Assembly (NCBI RefSeq): GCF_005887115.1
Contig: NZ_PNCJ01000027.1
Location: 94,234-158,233 of the forward strand
Origin: Pseudoalteromonas rubra
Lineage (GTDB): Bacteria > Pseudomonadota > Gammaproteobacteria > Enterobacterales > Alteromonadaceae
DNA: 64,000 nt
Direction: 5' to 3'
Both the position numbers and the translations under genes were made by a program. Of the stretch, positions 60,604-64,000 are shown piece by piece. The first letter of the stretch is position 1. Each line of letters begins with the position of its first letter. The notes under the pieces were generated by a model. It had not been told where the DNA came from. It saw nothing but the letters and a program-made list of their open reading frames with translations, and did not search any database.

Positions 60604-61617
60604 GTGCATTCTTTGCAGTCATTACACACATTCTCGCTACCGGCGTCATGCAGCACCTTGCTGCGTGTAACGGATCCGGCGCAGCTTTACGACCACGATT
60701 TTAGTACGCCATTTTATATTTTAGGTGAGGGCAGTAACAGTGTGTTCCTGAGCGATTATGCGGGCACAGTGATCCAAATGGTCAATCGTGGCGTGGCAAT
60801 CGAAGAGCAAGCCAATCATTATGTTGTACGCGCCGCTGCGGGTGAGTCCTGGCACACACTGGTAATGCATCTGCTGGCACAAGGGATTGGCGGACTGGAG
60901 AATTTAGTCTTGATCCCGGGCACTCTGGGTGCAGCCCCGATCCAGAATATCGGCGCTTATGGCGTGGAGCTGGCCGATGTGTTGTATCAGGTGACGGGCT
61001 TTGATATTACCAGTCGCACCATGCAAACCTTAGATAAAGCGGCCTGTGAGCTTGGCTATCGCGATTCTGTGTTTAAACATGCGCTGAAAGATCGTTTTAT
61101 CATTACTGAAGTGACTCTGCATCTACCTAAGCAGTGGCAGCCTGTGCTGAGTTATGGCCCGCTAAAAATACTCTGCCACGAGACGGTGACCCCACAGGCG
61201 GTTGCTGAACACGTCATGGCAACCCGGCGCAGCAAACTGCCGGATCCTCAGGTGCTGGCAAACGCAGGGAGCTTTTTTAAGAATCCGGTGGTCGACAAAG
61301 CGCAAGCCGACGCCTTAGCTAATCGTTATCCCGATATGCCCAGTTATCCGGTCGATGCGCAGCATTGCAAGCTGGCCGCTGGCTGGCTCATTGAATGTGC
61401 CGGGCTCAAAGGCTATCAACAGGGTGGAATCAGAGTGTATGAGCGTCAGGCCCTGGTGCTGGTCAATGAAGGCAGCAGTAGTGGTGAGGACCTTAAGGCG
61501 GTGATCAGCCATATTCAGCGCACTATACTCATTCAGTTTGACATTGTGCTGGAACATGAGGTCAGGCTGATAGGCCCACAGGGTGAAATTACAATACAGG
61601 AAGCGCACTATGGTTAA
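60604..61617 (+). CDS. murB: UDP-N-acetylenolpyruvoylglucosamine reductase
   Basis: A flavoenzyme that makes UDP-N-acetylmuramate with NADPH, an early step of peptidoglycan synthesis. The start is set at GTG 60604 (AGGG seven bases upstream), where it aligns with the E. coli start; an upstream TTG at 60580 is less likely. The 337 residues show the FAD-binding region ILGEGSNSVFL and LIPGTLGAAPIQNIGAYGVEL, the active-site Ser in NAGSFFKNP and the C-terminal LVNEGSSSGED. The last eight bases overlap birA. Confidence 0.96.
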   Translation: MHSLQSLHTFSLPASCSTLLRVTDPAQLYDHDFSTPFYILGEGSNSVFLSDYAGTVIQMVNRGVAIEEQANHYVVRAAAGESWHTLVMHLLAQGIGGLENLVLIPGTLGAAPIQNIGAYGVELADVLYQVTGFDITSRTMQTLDKAACELGYRDSVFKHALKDRFIITEVTLHLPKQWQPVLSYGPLKILCHETVTPQAVAEHVMATRRSKLPDPQVLANAGSFFKNPVVDKAQADALANRYPDMPSYPVDAQHCKLAAGWLIECAGLKGYQQGGIRVYERQALVLVNEGSSSGEDLKAVISHIQRTILIQFDIVLEHEVRLIGPQGEITIQEAHYG

Positions 61618-62605
61618 AGCACCCGATGGCAATAAGCTGGCCATTTTACATGCCCTGAGAAGCGGCGAGTTTGTGTCCGGACAAGTGCTCGGTGAGCAGC
61701 TTGGGATCAGTCGTGCTGCGGTGTCTAAACACATTAAATCTTTGCAGCACATGGGCATCGATATTTTTAAAGTGACGGGTAAAGGCTATCGCCTTAACAA
61801 CAGCCTGCCTTTATTAGATGAGGCCGAAATCCGTCAGAGCTGGGACAAACTCAGCGAGGGGCCGTGTCAGATTGAAGTGCATTCTATTATTGATTCGACC
61901 AATAGCGAACTGATGCGCCGTATTCAGGCCCATCAGTCTATTCCCAAGGGGCAAGTGCTGGTTGCAGAAATGCAGCAGGCCGGGAGAGGTCGACGAGGTC
62001 GTCAGTGGCAGTCTCCATTTGGTGCCAACTTATACTACAGCTGTTACTGGCAGCTGGATGAAGGTATGCAGGCTGCTATGGGGTTGTCGATTGCCGTCGG
62101 GCTGGCGGTACATGATGCGCTTGACGCCTTGTTTGATTTGGATGTGCAGTTGAAGTGGCCAAACGATGTGTATCTGAATGAACAAAAGCTGGCGGGCATT
62201 TTGGTTGAGCTGGACGGTCAGGTTGAAGGTCCTTGTCATCTGGTGATTGGTATTGGTCTCAATGTGGCTATGCCACAGAGCGCCGCCGGACAAATCGATC
62301 AGGCCTGGACGGATCTGAGCCAGCACGTTAATGCGGTAAATAAAAATCAGCTGGTGGCTGTGCTGACTTTGTGTCTGCAAAAGCGTTTGGAGATATACCA
62401 GCGACACGGACTGAGTGTGATGACAGAGCAATGGAATGCACTGAATGTGCATCGTGGGCAGGCCGTGACTTTAACCACAGGTCAAAAACAATGGCGGGGT
62501 ATTTGTGAAGGCATAGACCCGCAAGGTGGGCTGGTGCTGCGTCAGGATGGTGAACTAAAAACCTATTACGGCGGCGAAATCTCAGTACGTAAGGAAGCAT
62601 TATGA
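61610..62605 (+). CDS. birA: Biotin-protein ligase and biotin operon repressor BirA
   Basis: A 331-residue protein with an N-terminal winged HTH (residues about 8-60, VSGQVLGEQLGISRAAVSKH) that represses biotin synthesis and a ligase domain with the biotinyl-AMP motif GRGRRGRQWQSP (about 122-133) and KWPNDVYLNEQKLAGILVE. A C-terminal SH3-like domain follows. The start is set at ATG 61610 (MVKAPDG) behind AGGAAG, inside the end of murB; the longer frame is rejected. It overlaps coaX by four bases. Confidence 0.95.
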   Translation: MVKAPDGNKLAILHALRSGEFVSGQVLGEQLGISRAAVSKHIKSLQHMGIDIFKVTGKGYRLNNSLPLLDEAEIRQSWDKLSEGPCQIEVHSIIDSTNSELMRRIQAHQSIPKGQVLVAEMQQAGRGRRGRQWQSPFGANLYYSCYWQLDEGMQAAMGLSIAVGLAVHDALDALFDLDVQLKWPNDVYLNEQKLAGILVELDGQVEGPCHLVIGIGLNVAMPQSAAGQIDQAWTDLSQHVNAVNKNQLVAVLTLCLQKRLEIYQRHGLSVMTEQWNALNVHRGQAVTLTTGQKQWRGICEGIDPQGGLVLRQDGELKTYYGGEISVRKEAL

Positions 62606-63300
62606 AACTGCTGGTAGATGTGGGCAACACGGCACTGAAAACGGCAACGCTGGCAGGGGACGTTATCACTTTAGTCGCTGAGGCAGATATTCCCTGGTCA
62701 GAGATAGAAGAAGTGCTGATTGCGCAGGTGGGCAAGGGAGAGTTGGTGGCGCCACTGATTGCGCGTGCGCAGCAACTGGCGATTCCACATTATCAGGCTA
62801 AGACCAGTGCAACATTGGGCGGGCTAACCTGCGCTTATCCGCAATTTGAGAATCTGGGGATCGATCGCTGGCTGACGGTGGTGGCCTGTTATCATCTTTA
62901 TCCGCAACAAAGCTGCGTGATACTCGATTGTGGCACCGCCAGCAAAATTGATGTGCTGAATCAAGCCGGACAACACTTGGGCGGCTGGATCTTGCCTGGT
63001 CTGGATATGATGATCAGCAGCTTGGTCAGCAATACCCAGAAAGTCTTCAGTGATGACACCAGCTTATTTTTGCCAGAGCTGGGTACCAATACGCCGAACG
63101 CGGTCAAAAATGGCGCACTTGTCGCAACCTTAGGCGCACTGGAATATTATTTGGGTCAGTCTGACGACAACCCCCTGATTGTTTGTGCAGGCGGGTATGG
63201 CGAATTAATGCAACAGCATTTAACGCGTCCTTGTGTCTACAACGACATTTTAGTGCTGCAAGGCCTGATGTACTGGCGTAAATATCAGCAGTTTGCATAA
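62602..63300 (+). CDS. coaX: Type III pantothenate kinase
   Basis: It phosphorylates pantothenate, the first step in coenzyme A synthesis. The 232-residue product belongs to the acetate and sugar kinase fold: DVGNTALKTATLAGD (phosphate loop), GIDRWLTVVACYHLYP, DCGTASKIDVLNQAGQHLGG and GALVATLGALEYYL. Its ATG overlaps the birA stop (ATGA), and murB-birA-coaX form one operon. Confidence 0.94.
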   Translation: MKLLVDVGNTALKTATLAGDVITLVAEADIPWSEIEEVLIAQVGKGELVAPLIARAQQLAIPHYQAKTSATLGGLTCAYPQFENLGIDRWLTVVACYHLYPQQSCVILDCGTASKIDVLNQAGQHLGGWILPGLDMMISSLVSNTQKVFSDDTSLFLPELGTNTPNAVKNGALVATLGALEYYLGQSDDNPLIVCAGGYGELMQQHLTRPCVYNDILVLQGLMYWRKYQQFA

Positions 63301-63378
63301 TAATTTGCCTGCAATACAAGTTTTTGCTGTAAATGTGACCATTTAAACAATTATCTGTGATTTTTTTTACTTTGGGTG

Positions 63379-63407
63379 TTGCATAGTCCCGGTCATTCCT
63401 CTAATAT
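63379..63407 (+). promoter_or_regulatory. Sigma-70 promoter of the tRNA-tuf operon
   Basis: TTGCAT (63379-63384) and TAATAT (63402-63407) are 17 bases apart and followed by the GC-rich discriminator CTCGCCCC, the type seen at promoters under stringent control. The first tRNA starts about 21 bases after the -10. Confidence 0.8.
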
Positions 63408-63428
63408 CTCGCCCCGTACTAAAGCAGT

Positions 63429-63504
<76 letters not shown>

Positions 63505-63545
63505 GTTTTTAAACAGCAACGCTTTAGACAAGAATTTTTTGACGT

Positions 63546-63630
63546 GGAGGGGTTCCCGAGCGGCCAAAGGGATCAGACTGTAAATCTGACGGCACTGCCT
63601 TCGCTGGTTCGAATCCAGCCCCCTCCACCA
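63546..63630 (+). tRNA. tRNA-Tyr (anticodon GTA)
   Basis: An 85-base tRNA with a long variable arm. It reads like the E. coli tyrosine tRNA (GGTTCCCGAGCGGCCAAAGG). The anticodon GTA lies at 63580-63582 and CCA is encoded. Confidence 0.97.
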
Positions 63631-63674
63631 CTTTATTCTTGACGGTTAGAGGTAGTTAAGAACAGGTTCCTAAA

Positions 63675-63749
<75 letters not shown>

Positions 63750-63761
63750 GTTTTCTGGTGT

Positions 63762-63837
63762 GCTGATATAGCTCAGTTGGTAGAGCGCACCCTTGGTAAG
63801 GGTGAGGTCGGCAGTTCAAATCTGCCTATCAGCACCA
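63762..63837 (+). tRNA. tRNA-Thr (anticodon GGT)
   Basis: A 76-base tRNA. The acceptor GCTGATA pairs with TATCAGC, the anticodon GGT lies at 63795-63797 and CCA is encoded. It is the last tRNA before tuf. Confidence 0.97.
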
Positions 63838-63979
63838 GTCTTCGGATCTTCCTAAATACTTCCTTTGATTTGTCATAAAAACATTTATAATTGTACTTAA
63901 TAATTTTAGTCTGCCGCCGTTGTTGCGCGTGGATTATTTTTATATGTAATCTAGATACACAAAACTTATAGGTTCCGTC

Positions 63980-64000
63980 ATGGCAAAAGAAAAGTTTGAA
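63980..64000 (+). CDS. tuf: Elongation factor Tu, first seven codons (cut by window edge)
   Basis: Only MAKEKFE is visible, the canonical start of EF-Tu. It follows the four tRNA genes in the same order as the E. coli tufB operon (thrU-tyrU-glyT-thrT-tufB). Most of the gene lies beyond the window. The start codon is preceded by AGGTTCCGTC. Confidence 0.9.

Overview
The window reads as ordinary chromosome of a marine gammaproteobacterium of the order Alteromonadales, most likely Pseudoalteromonas. This rests on the protein styles (Dps, YaeQ, YlqF, UbiJ, the DUF2057 protein, a GlyGly-CTERM nuclease), on a tRNA-Thr-Tyr-Gly-Thr-tuf operon at the right edge, and on Fur-, MetJ- and FNR-type operators. 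The genus is an inference, not a measured result. No prophage, insertion sequence or CRISPR array was seen.

Layout. 1-3.7 kb: a coupled Xre regulator/membrane protein pair and a secreted RTX-type calcium-binding protein. 3.9-12.8 kb: two export systems in a row, an ABC (HlyD/ATPase/FtsX-type permease) operon behind a sigma-54-like promoter, then an RND adaptor and pump. 12.9-19.4 kb: oligopeptidase B, a small STAS-like protein, Dps, a 69-residue membrane protein behind a class-II FNR-type promoter, a lipase-like hydrolase, YaeQ and the GTPase YlqF. 19.4-20.4 kb holds three tandem minus-strand units, each with a sigma-70 promoter overlapped by a Fur box, a transcribed body of roughly 210-220 nt and an intrinsic terminator. 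I read these as three Fur-repressed small RNA genes, and they are the most interesting object in the window. 20.5-28.8 kb: a secreted TIM-barrel-like protein, a GntP permease, a stand-alone EF-G and a large secreted nuclease. 29-37.5 kb is a long minus-strand block, ubiE-ubiJ-ubiB-tatABC-(161 aa protein)-tatD-GGDEF cyclase-hemB. 37.7-40.8 kb: a degenerate GGDEF protein and a DUF885 lipoprotein. 40.8-47.1 kb is a complete methionine salvage cluster (mtnK, mtnA, mtnD-mtnC-mtnB, mtnE, omega-amidase) with two MetJ-type operators. 47.2-57.8 kb: a poly-HAMP chemoreceptor, a propeller-amidohydrolase fusion, a hybrid histidine kinase, a CsgD/VpsT-like regulator and HinT. 58-63.3 kb: a DUF2057 protein, an M1 peptidase and murB-birA-coaX. 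63.4-64 kb: four tRNA genes and the first codons of tuf.

How parts fit together. The mtn genes make up the salvage route from methylthioribose to methionine, and the omega-amidase removes the by-product of a glutamine-dependent MtnE. The tat genes sit with ubiquinone and haem synthesis, as in many gammaproteobacteria. Iron (the Fur-controlled RNAs), oxygen (FNR sites) and methionine (MetJ sites) each have a visible regulatory signature. Three proteins with GGDEF or VpsT-like features hint at cyclic-di-GMP signalling.
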